A stretch of 64,000 nucleotides of DNA, taken from assembly GCA_029782095.1 (NCBI GenBank), contig JAKOVL010000164.1, forward strand, positions 1-64,000, in the 5' to 3' direction. A program made the translations under genes and the position numbers. A model generated the notes under the pieces. It saw only the letters and a program-made list of their open reading frames with translations, made no database searches and was not told the DNA's origin. The stretch comes from Bacillota bacterium (lineage in GTDB: Bacteria > Bacillota > Dethiobacteria > DTU022). Of this stretch, positions 16,767-24,969 are shown one piece after another; within the stretch, counting starts at the first letter, position 1; each line of letters starts with the position of its first letter.

Positions 16767-17480
16767 TTGCCGACAGCCTATGTCTTGGATTTTGACGGCA
16801 CGATAACCACGGCGGATCTTACCACGGAGTTGGCCCGCCAATTTGGCGGCCGGGAATTCCATCAGATCGAAGACCTTTACCGCCGCCGGAAGCTGGGCAT
16901 GCGGGAGTGGCTGAAACGCATGTCCGCTTTCTTGCCGGCGGACTGGGAGCTTCTGAAATCAATGGCCCTGGAATGGGCCTCTCTCAGGCCCGGCTTTAAA
17001 AAATTTGCCCGGCACTGCCGGGAGCAAGGCTCTCCCCTCTATATTGTCAGCGACGGCTTCGGCTTCTACATTGAACCGGTCCTGGAGAAGCTTGGCTGCC
17101 GCGAAGAGATCACCGCCATCTTTTGCAATAAGGCGGTGGTCAGCGGGGAGAACAAGATTGAAATCCTGAGTCCTTACGCCCACCCCATATGCACCAACTG
17201 CGGTAATTGCAAGGCGGCCCTGGTCCAGCGTTTTAGACGGGAAGGCTGGAAGGTGGCCTATGCGGGGGACGGGAACAACGATCGCTTCGGTGCCGCCTGG
17301 TCCCACTATATCTATGCCCGGGATGAACTGGCGGAACACTGCCGGAATCACGGTCTTCCCCACCTGATCTGGAACGACTTTGAAGATATTTTGGCCGCTG
17401 AGCCGCGGCGAGAGTCCTTTGCCCACAACCCCAAGGATTCCCCTTTCTGCCGTCCCCAGGATAGAGGGTACTTGTTCTAG
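16767..17480 (+). CDS. HAD-superfamily phosphatase, MtnX-like
   Basis: The 237-residue protein begins with the HAD nucleophile motif DFDGTIT, has a conserved Ser/Thr in IVSDGFGFY and the C-terminal acidic pair in YAGDGNND. The cysteine cluster CTNCGNCK matches that in MtnX-type phosphatases (2-hydroxy-3-keto-5-methylthiopentenyl-1-phosphate phosphatase) and related HAD-IB enzymes. Start is TTG 16767, with GGGGAGG eight bases upstream; the 19 extra residues of the ORF track lack coding character. Other methionine-salvage genes (mtnA, mtnP-type) lie 28-32 kb away. The exact substrate is uncertain. Confidence 0.75.
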   Translation: MPTAYVLDFDGTITTADLTTELARQFGGREFHQIEDLYRRRKLGMREWLKRMSAFLPADWELLKSMALEWASLRPGFKKFARHCREQGSPLYIVSDGFGFYIEPVLEKLGCREEITAIFCNKAVVSGENKIEILSPYAHPICTNCGNCKAALVQRFRREGWKVAYAGDGNNDRFGAAWSHYIYARDELAEHCRNHGLPHLIWNDFEDILAAEPRRESFAHNPKDSPFCRPQDRGYLF

Positions 17481-17500
17481 CTTCGTTCCAGTTCAGCGGT

Positions 17501-18886
17501 TTATTTATCCCGCATAATCTGGATCCAGGTTTGCCCCGAAAGCAGCTGGATTTCCGTCCCATCCTGGTAGTAGAAGCGGGTGGGGGCCTCAATGCTGTCC
17601 TTCCTCCAACTGCCCAGGAAACGCTGCCCCTGGGCATAGTAGTCGATGGCTCCCGAACCGATCAAATTGGGCGTGGGCCTGTTTAGGGAATCGCGGCTGT
17701 GGGGGGCGTACTGGACAATAATATTCCTGGCGATGATGTTGTTGCCCGCTTCGTCCTTGTAAATTTTGCCGTTAAGATAGCGCTGGTAAGCCTGCAGCTC
17801 GGGATTGTAGCGGTACTCGATCTTATGATAGGAGTAGTACTGCAGGTTGACATAGGTCCCGGGGGATCCCTTCCGGTCCAGGTAAGCGGGCCTGATGATT
17901 ACCTGGCTGGATTTCTTTTCCAGGCCCAGGGTGGCCAGGTTGACGTACAGGTTGTGGGGAGCCCAGCGGGAGTTGTCCCGGTAGATGCTGGAGCTGCCGG
18001 CGAAAAGGGCATTGGTGTGCCTTAAGGGCAGGCTCTTGATAAAATTCAGCACGTCGTTGCTGGCGCTGGCATAAATTAAGCGCACGTCGTTTTCCAGGGC
18101 CAGGATGGTGCTGTGGGTCCTGGCGCTGCGGATGGGCCCTACCCGGCTGGGGAAGGTGGAGAAAAGAGCCAGGTAGCGGGTAATCCCTTCCACCTCGTAT
18201 TCGTAGACCACGCTGGCCTCGGCCAGTCCGGCTTGAGGCCTGGCCTGGGGGTGGTTGTCGATGGTAATGCCGTAAACGGGCTTAAACCTGCTGGAAATAA
18301 TCCGGGAGCTTTGCAGGATCTCCTCTTTTTCCTTGAGTTGGGCCAGGAGGTTCTGGTGCTCCGCCTCCAGCTTGTAGAGCATGGCTTGCAGCAGCTCCTG
18401 CTTCTCCTCAAGGCCGCTTTTTTTCTGCTGGAGCAGGGTTTGCTCATTTCTTAAATCGGCAACCAGCCGCGAGTCGTGGGAGAGGATCCGCTTTAAATAA
18501 GCGGCCCGGATGATGAGATCGCCAAAATTGTCCGCTTCCAGAAGGATTTCCAGGTAGGACATGCCGCCTTTTATGTAGATGCTGCGCACCCGGCTGCCGA
18601 ACAGGCGAACTTTTTCATTGAACCGGGCCGTGATGGTCGACAGCTCTTTCTCGGCCCGGGCGATCTCCAGTTCCGTCTGCTGAATATCCGCCTTCAGGCC
18701 GGAAATCTCCTGTTCCTTCTTTTTTATCGCTTCATCCAGCGCCCTGATTACTTCCTCCAGCTCCCGGGGGTCGGCTTCCTGGGCCAGGACCGAACCTTGA
18801 TGATCCTGCCGGTCGCCGGAGAAAGCCGTAAAAAGGGCGGCGGCAAAGGCGAATATAACCAAGGTCCACAGGCAGAGACGGCGCAA
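17501..18886 (-). CDS. exported coiled-coil/DUF3048 fusion, candidate FtsEX effector
   Basis: The 461-residue product has a signal peptide or N-terminal anchor (LWTLVIFAFAAALFTA), then a coiled coil of about residues 38-195 (LEEVIRALDEAIKKKEQEIS and onward) with the look of the CwlO/PcsB/EnvC regulatory domain. The C-terminal half is DUF3048/YerB: DNHPQARPQAGL, RYLALF, GPIRSAR. It begins 21 bases after ftsX ends, so it is the third gene of ftsE-ftsX. In other Firmicutes this position and coiled coil belong to a peptidoglycan hydrolase; here the catalytic domain is replaced by DUF3048. TTG start, AAGGGGGAA upstream. Confidence 0.85.
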   Translation of the reverse strand: MRRLCLWTLVIFAFAAALFTAFSGDRQDHQGSVLAQEADPRELEEVIRALDEAIKKKEQEISGLKADIQQTELEIARAEKELSTITARFNEKVRLFGSRVRSIYIKGGMSYLEILLEADNFGDLIIRAAYLKRILSHDSRLVADLRNEQTLLQQKKSGLEEKQELLQAMLYKLEAEHQNLLAQLKEKEEILQSSRIISSRFKPVYGITIDNHPQARPQAGLAEASVVYEYEVEGITRYLALFSTFPSRVGPIRSARTHSTILALENDVRLIYASASNDVLNFIKSLPLRHTNALFAGSSSIYRDNSRWAPHNLYVNLATLGLEKKSSQVIIRPAYLDRKGSPGTYVNLQYYSYHKIEYRYNPELQAYQRYLNGKIYKDEAGNNIIARNIIVQYAPHSRDSLNRPTPNLIGSGAIDYYAQGQRFLGSWRKDSIEAPTRFYYQDGTEIQLLSGQTWIQIMRDK

Positions 18887-18907
18887 CGGGCATTCCCCCT
18901 TGTCAAG

Positions 18908-19792
18908 CTAGACCTTGAGAAAACGGCGAATGGAGAGGGTGCTGCCAATTCCTCCCATTAATGTTCCCAGGATCAGCAGCCCTAAAAATATGGGCACCAG
19001 TTGTTCCGCTGCTGTTACCGGCTGCAGGAAGAAAAGCTGGGCTTCCTTGATAAAGATGGCGGCCAGCCTGAAGTAGCCCGCTCCCAAAACCAGGATGGCG
19101 ACCAGGGTTCCCAGCCAGCCGATCAGCATACCTTCCAGGAGAAAAGGAAGGCGGACGAACCAGTCGCTGGCGCCCAGGTATTTCATAATGCTGACCTCTT
19201 CCTGGCGGGCCAGGACGGAGAGGCGAATGGTAGTTACGATCAGGAAGATGGCGCCGGCGGCCAGCAGTATGCTGACGGTCAGGGAAGCGCGGTTTACCCA
19301 GCGGCTAACCCGCACCAGCATGTCCACCAGCTCCTCTCCGTATTCCACGCTTTCCACCCCGGCCAGCCCTTCAATTTTTTGGGCCAGCTCCGGGACCAGT
19401 TCTGCTTCGGCAGCCCGGACCCGGAACATGTCGGGAAGGGGATTGTTCTCTCCCTCCAACTCTTTAAAAAGGGACTGGGCATTCAAGCTGCGGGCAAATT
19501 CCCGCAGGCCGTCATCCCTGGATACAAACCGGTAGTCGGTAATTCCCGGCAGGCCGTCCAGCTGAGCTTCAATAGCCTCCTGGTCGGCGTCTTCGACGAG
19601 GAAAACGGCCATCTCCAGGTTGGACTGAATGTTGATCATAATCTGGTTGGTATTGACCGCCGCCAGGAGCGAGCCGCCCAGGATCCCCAGGGAGATGGCG
19701 ATCATGCTGGCGGAGACCAATGCCAGCCACTTGTTCCTGGAAAAAGACCGGGAGGTCTGCCTGAGACAATAGCGCAAGGAATTAATGTTCAT
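18908..19792 (-). CDS. ftsX: cell-division ABC transporter permease FtsX
   Basis: The 294-residue integral membrane protein has one N-terminal helix (LALVSASMIAISLGILGG), an extracellular domain of about 120 residues, and three C-terminal helices, the canonical FtsX layout. The N-terminal RSFSRNKWLA cytoplasmic stretch is typical. With FtsE it forms a transmembrane switch that activates extracellular murein hydrolases through a coiled coil. It overlaps ftsE by 11 bases and precedes the coiled-coil/DUF3048 gene. Confidence 0.93.
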   Translation of the reverse strand: MNINSLRYCLRQTSRSFSRNKWLALVSASMIAISLGILGGSLLAAVNTNQIMINIQSNLEMAVFLVEDADQEAIEAQLDGLPGITDYRFVSRDDGLREFARSLNAQSLFKELEGENNPLPDMFRVRAAEAELVPELAQKIEGLAGVESVEYGEELVDMLVRVSRWVNRASLTVSILLAAGAIFLIVTTIRLSVLARQEEVSIMKYLGASDWFVRLPFLLEGMLIGWLGTLVAILVLGAGYFRLAAIFIKEAQLFFLQPVTAAEQLVPIFLGLLILGTLMGGIGSTLSIRRFLKV

Positions 19793-20471
19793 TCCGGTAA
19801 TACCCCCGCTGTTCGTCGCGAATGATGCGGCCGCCCTCCAGGGCGATGACGCGTTTTTGCATCTGATCTACCAGATCCCAGGCGTGGGTGGCGATGATCA
19901 CCGTGGTCCCGTTCCGGTTGATCTGGTCAAAGAGCTCCATCAGCTGCCGGGAGATGTCCGGATCCAGGTTGCCGGTAGGTTCGTCGGCCAGCAGGACCAG
20001 GGGCTCTCTTACCAGGGCCCGGGCGATGCCGACCCGCTGCTGCTCGCCCCCGGAGAGCTCGCCGGGAAAAGCGTTCTCCTTGCCGGAGAGGCCCACCTGC
20101 TCCAGGGCCAGGGGCACCCTTTTCTGGATCTCTTTTGGCGAACGTCCCACCACTTCCAGGGCGAAAGCCACGTTTTCAAAAACGGTCTTGCTTTTTAGCA
20201 GGCGGAAATCCTGGAAAACCATCCCCATGCGTCGGCGGTGCTGCAGCAGTTCCCCGGGCTTGTAGGTGGAAGTATCCCGTCCCAAAAAGGAGATCCGACC
20301 GGAAGTGGGGGCCTGTTCGCAAAAAATAAGCCGGATCAAGGTGGTCTTGCCCGCCCCGCTGGGTCCTACCAGGAACACAAACTCGCCGCCGTCGATCTTT
20401 AGATTGATATCCTGAAGGGCGGGCTTCGCCCCGGTGTGGTAGACTTTGGAAACCCCTTTCATTTCAATCAA
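19782..20471 (-). CDS. ftsE: cell-division ABC transporter ATP-binding protein FtsE
   Basis: At 229 residues this has the usual length of FtsE. It has Walker A GPSGAGKTTL, the signature LSGGEQQRV, Walker B VLLADEPTGNLD and the switch histidine in IIATHAW. MIEMKGVSKVY at the start is characteristic of FtsE. The TTG at 20471 has AAAGGGGTG upstream; an ATG three codons later is an alternative. First gene of ftsE-ftsX-DUF3048 operon. Confidence 0.95.
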   Translation of the reverse strand: MIEMKGVSKVYHTGAKPALQDINLKIDGGEFVFLVGPSGAGKTTLIRLIFCEQAPTSGRISFLGRDTSTYKPGELLQHRRRMGMVFQDFRLLKSKTVFENVAFALEVVGRSPKEIQKRVPLALEQVGLSGKENAFPGELSGGEQQRVGIARALVREPLVLLADEPTGNLDPDISRQLMELFDQINRNGTTVIIATHAWDLVDQMQKRVIALEGGRIIRDEQRGYYRNEH

Positions 20472-20474
20472 CGG

Positions 20475-20929
20475 TCAGCACCCCTTTATCTGAACGGCTG
20501 AGACATCACTAAAACAAAATTCGTCTTCCTTTGACGTTCTCCTTTTTTTAGGATTAACTTTTGTGGCTGCCGCTTCATCCCGCTTTCCGGCCGCAAAACC
20601 GTCCCAGAGCGCATTTGCCGGATCCCCTTTGTCAATGAACAACAGCTTGAGAGCATGCCCAACCGCCGCCGGGCTGTATACCCAAGAGCTTGCCGGGGCC
20701 GGAGAGGCCGGCAGGTTTTTAGTGGGGAAATGGAAGGAGGCCGGTTCCGGCCCTGCTTTTATGGGGATCGCTAAACTCTGGAAAAGCAGGAGTGGGAAGC
20801 GCCTTTTGCCCCGGGGAAAATGGGGGAGGGGAAGGCAGGATGGCAGTATAGTAATCCCGGGAACGGCAAATGATAAATGGTGAAAGCGCGGGCTCAAGAG
20901 CGGCCTTAAATTTAAGGGGGTGCACCGGG
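20475..20929. other. 455-base interval without a recognised gene
   Basis: It separates the divergent ftsE operon and the thiamine-binding-like gene. ORFs listed here lack ribosome binding sites. I looked for a thiamine-pyrophosphate riboswitch because of the downstream gene and did not find its conserved core. Confidence 0.35.
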
Positions 20930-21172
20930 ATGATCAGTGCTGAAGTCTCCGTCTATCCCTTCAAAACCAACGATGCCAGTACCACCATCAACAACTCCAT
21001 CCAATCTTTGAACCGCTACCAGCTGGAATACTCCGTGGGCTCCATCAGCACTTACCTGCAGGGCAGCGAAGACGAAGTCTGGAACGGGCTGCGGGAGATG
21101 TTTCAGCAGGCCTGCCAGGCGGGAGAGGTCTCCATGGTCATAACCTTGACCAACGCCGCCTCCGGGCAATAG
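20930..21172 (+). CDS. MTH1187/YkoF-like thiamine-binding family protein
   Basis: An 80-residue single-domain protein starting ISAEVSVYPF, with the beta-alpha-beta-beta pattern of the MTH1187/YqgV (DUF77) and YkoF family. Members bind thiamine or related pyrimidines, or act as small structural subunits. The ATG at 20930 has AAGGGGG at good spacing; the ORF-track start at 20870 is not supported. The gene is monocistronic as far as can be seen. Confidence 0.72.
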   Translation: MISAEVSVYPFKTNDASTTINNSIQSLNRYQLEYSVGSISTYLQGSEDEVWNGLREMFQQACQAGEVSMVITLTNAASGQ

Positions 21173-21218
21173 AGAGCATTCCAGGTACCGGATTTCTGCT
21201 GCCCGGAAGAAGGGCCTC

Positions 21219-21341
21219 TTAGCGGTCGGTGATCCACGCGCGCAAAGCGATCATTCCCAACAGGAGATAGGCGCCGACCAGAAACAGGATTATAGAGAGC
21301 ACCGCTGCGGCGTTTAAAATATACATCACCGGGAGGAGCAT
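21219..21341 (-). CDS. 40-residue single-helix membrane protein (tentative)
   Basis: Not in the ORF track. The minus frame encodes MLLPVMYILNAAAVLSII, continues through a hydrophobic stretch, and ends ALRAWITDR with TAA. One transmembrane helix with a positively charged end is predicted. A GCGGGGAA sequence lies upstream of the ATG. The small size makes the call uncertain; the alternative frame in the track (21103-21348) has a poor composition. Confidence 0.4.
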   Translation of the reverse strand: MLLPVMYILNAAAVLSIILFLVGAYLLLGMIALRAWITDR

Positions 21342-21437
21342 GCAGCATTCCCCGCTTCCAGGATTAGGATATTAGTTATTATGGACGGAAGCGGAAATTA
21401 TTACTCCTCCCGGCTGTGAAGCGGTAAAAATGCTGCC

Positions 21438-22256
21438 TTATTCGGGGCTGCTGTACTCCATGGCCCAAATCTCCGTAGTGCGGGGGAGGCTGTCGCTGCT
21501 CAGGGTTACGGTGCTTTTCTTGACTTTGAACGGGTAGGGAGGATTGGTCTTCTGGAAATCTTCCAGGGAACCGATCAAGTTTTCCCGGTTGTGATCCGTA
21601 CGGTAATGCATGGGGATGACCACCTTAGGTTTCAGCCGGTTGATCAGCCCGGGGATCTCTTCCAGGGGCAGGGTGTAGTAGCCGCCCACGGGAACCAGCA
21701 GGAGATCAATCTTTCCCAACCGGGCGGCCTGTTCGTCGCTTAAAGGGTGCCCCAGGTCTCCCAGGTGGGCCAGGCGCAAGCCGGGAAACTGGAATACAAA
21801 AATACTGTTTTTCCCCAGCCAGTCGCCATTACGGTTGTCATGATAGGTTCCCACAGAATAGATGTTCACGCTTCCCGCTTTAAAGTTTTCTTCCTTCCAG
21901 TCACCGTCTACCGTCAAGCCCTTTAAGACCCGGGCGGAAGAACCGGCCCCCTGGATGTAATTGTGATCAAAATGGTCATGGCTGACGGTCACCAGGTCCG
22001 TCTCCAGGTCCAGGCTTCCGTAACCCAGGCGGGGGCTGTAGGGATCGATGAGTATTTGAAGACCGCAGTCGATGAGAAAGGTGGAATGGCCCAGGTAGGT
22101 CAATGTCACTTCCGTCCCCGTTTCCTCAAGTTCGGGCAGATCCTCCTGCCGGCCGCCCTCCGGCTCGGCGTCGGGGGATTCTTCGGGCCTGCAGCCGGGG
22201 ATCAGGCAGGCCAGGAGCACCAGGAGCAATAGAACGCCTTTGCGAAACCGGAACAT
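21438..22256 (-). CDS. lipoprotein with metallo-beta-lactamase (UlaG-like) domain
   Basis: The 272-residue product has a type II signal peptide with lipobox LIPGC at about residues 18-22, so it should be anchored outside the membrane. The body is a UlaG/RomA-type metallo-hydrolase: THLGHS-like TYLGHSTFLID, the metal motif SHDHFDHN, and a later HLGDLGH and MHYRTDHN. Substrate unknown; relatives include lactonases and phospholipase-type hydrolases. The ATG has AAGGAGG upstream. The leader contains GTACATCCTGTAC, an imperfect palindrome that may be an operator. Confidence 0.87.
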   Translation of the reverse strand: MFRFRKGVLLLLVLLACLIPGCRPEESPDAEPEGGRQEDLPELEETGTEVTLTYLGHSTFLIDCGLQILIDPYSPRLGYGSLDLETDLVTVSHDHFDHNYIQGAGSSARVLKGLTVDGDWKEENFKAGSVNIYSVGTYHDNRNGDWLGKNSIFVFQFPGLRLAHLGDLGHPLSDEQAARLGKIDLLLVPVGGYYTLPLEEIPGLINRLKPKVVIPMHYRTDHNRENLIGSLEDFQKTNPPYPFKVKKSTVTLSSDSLPRTTEIWAMEYSSPE

Positions 22257-22342
22257 GCCTTTGGCCTCCTTGTTATCTTGTGCAGTACATCCTGTACATT
22301 TATATGTATGACCCCGGCTGCCCCAATATTTGTATGGGCAAT

Positions 22343-22568
22343 GGGGTCAGGTCTTGAAATGTGAATTTCCTGTAAGGGGGTCAGGTCTTGAATTTTGAAT
22401 TCTGCGAAGCAACGAAGTCAGGGGATAAAGGGGTCAGGTCTTGAATTTTGAATTCTGCGAAGCAACGAAGTCAAGTCTTGAAATGTAAATTTGGGCCAGT
22501 AAAGGGGTCAGGTCTTGAAATTTGAATTCTGTTCCTGTAAGGGAGTTAGGTCTTGAAATGTAATTTTT
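22343..22568. repeat. array of six GTCAGGTCTTGAA repeats
   Basis: Copies of GGGGTCAGGTCTTGAAWTKTGAATT start at about 22343, 22377, 22430, 22504 and 22541, and a truncated GTCAAGTCTTGAAATG starts near 22469. Copies two and three extend to an identical 44-base unit (through GCGAAGCAACGAAGTCA) with a 53-base period. This motif is known to me from intergenic repeats accompanying IS200-like (REP-associated) transposases; no transposase is present here. It lies between the lipoprotein promoter and the end of the GH18 gene. Confidence 0.8.
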
Positions 22569-22754
22569 AGCCGCCGGACGGTGATTTTGGCTCGCTGTGC
22601 GGCCCCGGCGGCATCTGCCGGACGCCCGTTAAAAGCGGCCGGCGGGCTGCCGGAGGAAAAGGAGGCGCTTCCGCTTCCCGGAAAAAGAGGGGGCGGCCTT
22701 TTCTTGGAGGAGAGGAAGCCGGGGCTCAAAATATAACTGCCGCGGGTTTTTCCT
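22569..22754. other. GC-rich spacer after the repeat array
   Basis: The stretch is GC-rich with short runs of G and C, and lies downstream of the GH18 stop codon. I see no gene and no clear terminator. Confidence 0.3.
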
Positions 22755-24470
22755 TTAAGGCGACGCCTTGCCCAGGACATTCTCAATGAGTTCCCAGATC
22801 TCCGGTTTTTCCAGTCCGCGCCTCCACCCGGCCACCCCGGCCAGCCGGTAGGAGTTGACCAGTTGAAGGCGCCGCTCCATGGAGTTGCTCTCTTCCAGCC
22901 AGGCCATGAAGGTGCACTCTCCTTCCCTGTACTCGACCAGGTACTGGCCGTTGCTTTCATCCCAGCCGATTTCCAGGTCCTTGCCGGCCAGGATTTCTTC
23001 GATGCGCTTCATACCGTAATCCCTGGAAGATATGCTCCGGTCGCCCCCCTCTTCATCGATGCGCCAGAGGCGGGTATAGAAGGGGACGCCCAGGATCAGC
23101 TTTTCCGCCGGAACCTCTTTAAGGACTGCTGACAGGTTCTTCTCCACCCAGGGGAGGGAGGATACGGAGCCGGCCACGGGGCTGCTGCTCCAGTGCTCGT
23201 CGTAGGCCATCAGGACGATATAGTCGGCCTCCCGCGCCAGGGAGGCGCGGTCGTAGCAGAGGCTCCAGTAGGGCTCGCCTTCGGGCACGGTAACGTTTAC
23301 CGAGAGGACTAGGCCGGCTTCCCGGCACATGACCGCCAGCTCCCGCACGAATTGGGTGTACAGCTCCCGGTACCGGTGGTGAAAGTTCTCAAAATCCAGA
23401 TTAAAGCCCTCCAGCCGGTAGAGGCGGGCAAAGAGCAGCAGCTGGTTGATGGCCGCCTTGCGGGCAGAGGAGCTGCTCAGGAACTCCGCAGTAAGTTCCG
23501 GGTCAAAGGAATTGCTTACCAGGGCCCATACAGAGTAGCCTCTCTCCCGGGCCCAGTGGACATAGGCGGGATCGGCCAGGTTGCGCAGGCTGCCCCGGGA
23601 ATCGTTAAGGTGAAACCAGGTAGGAATGACGATATCCAGGGAGGGCATCTCGCCGATCTCCTTGGTGTCGGGGTTTGGGTATGTAAATTCCCAAGTTAGC
23701 ACCAGGGGTTGAGCTGGATTTTCTTTGGGCGGCGCACCACCGGGAGGGGAGGAAGGGCGCTCCCCGGAGACGGAGGATAATATCACCACCTCCTTGGAGG
23801 GGAGGAAGCCTGCTATCCCCTGTTCTGTGCGCACCGTCAGCCAGCCGCTTTCCGAGCCCGCTTTTTCCACCAGGACTCGGTCGCCTTTCCGGAGACGGAG
23901 ATAATAGGGATGGTGCAGGCCCGGCCCCGAGCGCAGCTTGAGGGAAGGCGACCTGACCTCTCCCCACAGGTAGGAGGCGCCGGCGGGATCCACGGTTAAA
24001 GTGTTTGTTTCGGGATAATAGTTAATCGCCAGCTCCAGGAACTCTTCCAGGAAAAGTGCCGGCAGGTAAAGCCTGTTTCCTTCCTTCCGGAGGGGGAACT
24101 GCAGTTCAACAGGGGAAAGGTTAATCTCGGTGGCAATCTTTTCCATATCCAGGTGAATCAGGCGGTGGGCGGTGGTAATCACGGCGATCTTCTCTTCCTC
24201 ATCCCAGAAAAAATGGGGGTCCAGGTAATCCTGGAATATCTCCACGGGAAGATAGATTTCTCCTTCCTGGATGAGGACGGGAGCGTTTTCCACGACTTCA
24301 AAGCCGATGACCAGGGCGGTATCTGCGCCCCAGGAGACGGCGTAAAAGCCGGGAAGGAAGTAGGCGGCGGAGAAAGCCAGGGCTATTATGGCCGCAGATG
24401 CCAGGAGCAGGGAAGCCATGCGCTTTTTAAAGGCCGGAAAAATGCGGCCTCGGACGGGGAATCGATTCAC
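22755..24470 (-). CDS. membrane-anchored GH18 hydrolase with stalk and SH3b domains (spore germination type)
   Basis: The 571-residue protein has an N-terminal anchor (LLLASAAIIALAFSAAYF), a copper-amine-oxidase-N-like domain (about 45-165), an SH3b domain (WGEVRSPSLKLRSGPG, about 170-235) and a GH18 barrel. The catalytic DxxDxDxE strand reads EGFNLDFEN, with the acid Glu retained. Similar proteins (SleL/YaaH, YdhD) are N-acetylglucosaminidases acting on spore cortex. The GTG at 24470 is chosen over the TTG at 24488, because CGGAGG precedes it by seven bases. Confidence 0.87.
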   Translation of the reverse strand: MNRFPVRGRIFPAFKKRMASLLLASAAIIALAFSAAYFLPGFYAVSWGADTALVIGFEVVENAPVLIQEGEIYLPVEIFQDYLDPHFFWDEEEKIAVITTAHRLIHLDMEKIATEINLSPVELQFPLRKEGNRLYLPALFLEEFLELAINYYPETNTLTVDPAGASYLWGEVRSPSLKLRSGPGLHHPYYLRLRKGDRVLVEKAGSESGWLTVRTEQGIAGFLPSKEVVILSSVSGERPSSPPGGAPPKENPAQPLVLTWEFTYPNPDTKEIGEMPSLDIVIPTWFHLNDSRGSLRNLADPAYVHWARERGYSVWALVSNSFDPELTAEFLSSSSARKAAINQLLLFARLYRLEGFNLDFENFHHRYRELYTQFVRELAVMCREAGLVLSVNVTVPEGEPYWSLCYDRASLAREADYIVLMAYDEHWSSSPVAGSVSSLPWVEKNLSAVLKEVPAEKLILGVPFYTRLWRIDEEGGDRSISSRDYGMKRIEEILAGKDLEIGWDESNGQYLVEYREGECTFMAWLEESNSMERRLQLVNSYRLAGVAGWRRGLEKPEIWELIENVLGKASP

Positions 24471-24649
24471 GGTTGTCCTCCGGGGCAATATAAAATCGAT
24501 GTTTTAATATTTCGGTAGAAAAAGGACAATTCCTTGACTTGGCTTTATTTCATGGGAATTATTTCTAGTATTCTAATGAATGTTGCAGCCGGGGGTGTTT
24601 TATTTGACGGGATATTGTATAATATAGATAAAAATAATAATTTATACGG

Positions 24650-24678
24650 TTTACATGAGTAAGACTCTTTGCTATAAT
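24650..24678 (+). promoter_or_regulatory. sigma-70-type promoter of the GGDEF gene
   Basis: TTTACA and TATAAT with exactly 17 bases between. It lies about 120 bases before the proposed translation start, leaving a long leader (24690-24798) in which I recognise no known riboswitch. Confidence 0.7.
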
Positions 24679-24969
24679 GATCTCATATTTGCGGCTCCAT
24701 ACTTGTTGCTTCTTGTTTCACATATGTAGCTTCTTAAGGAATCCTGATCATGCTGCCCTGGGCCGGTGTTCTTGTTAATCCTGGGGAAAGGGTGAGCAGT
24801 CACGGCTAAGACAGCGGTTTTACCAGCAAGCGAATTTAAAAAAGCCGGGCATTACAGCTACCAGGTTTATGAAGCGAAACGGCAAATCGAGCTGAGCCGC
24901 TTCTTCAAGTACCTGCGGATCTGGTATATCTTTTTCTGCATTGCCCTGGTTATCCTGGCTCAGCCGTAC

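Noticed and set aside
16569-16862. 98-residue N-terminal extension of the acyl-CoA ligase ORF
   Set aside because: It overlaps the divergent phosphatase start and leader, lacks similarity to ligases, and a good ribosome binding site precedes TTG 16568.
20475-20929. TPP riboswitch before the thiamine-binding-like gene
   Set aside because: The conserved CTGAGA and ACCTGATCTGGATAATACCAGC-type elements are absent.
22343-22568. CRISPR array
   Set aside because: The repeats are unequal in length and spacing, spacers are not unique units of equal size, and no cas gene is near.
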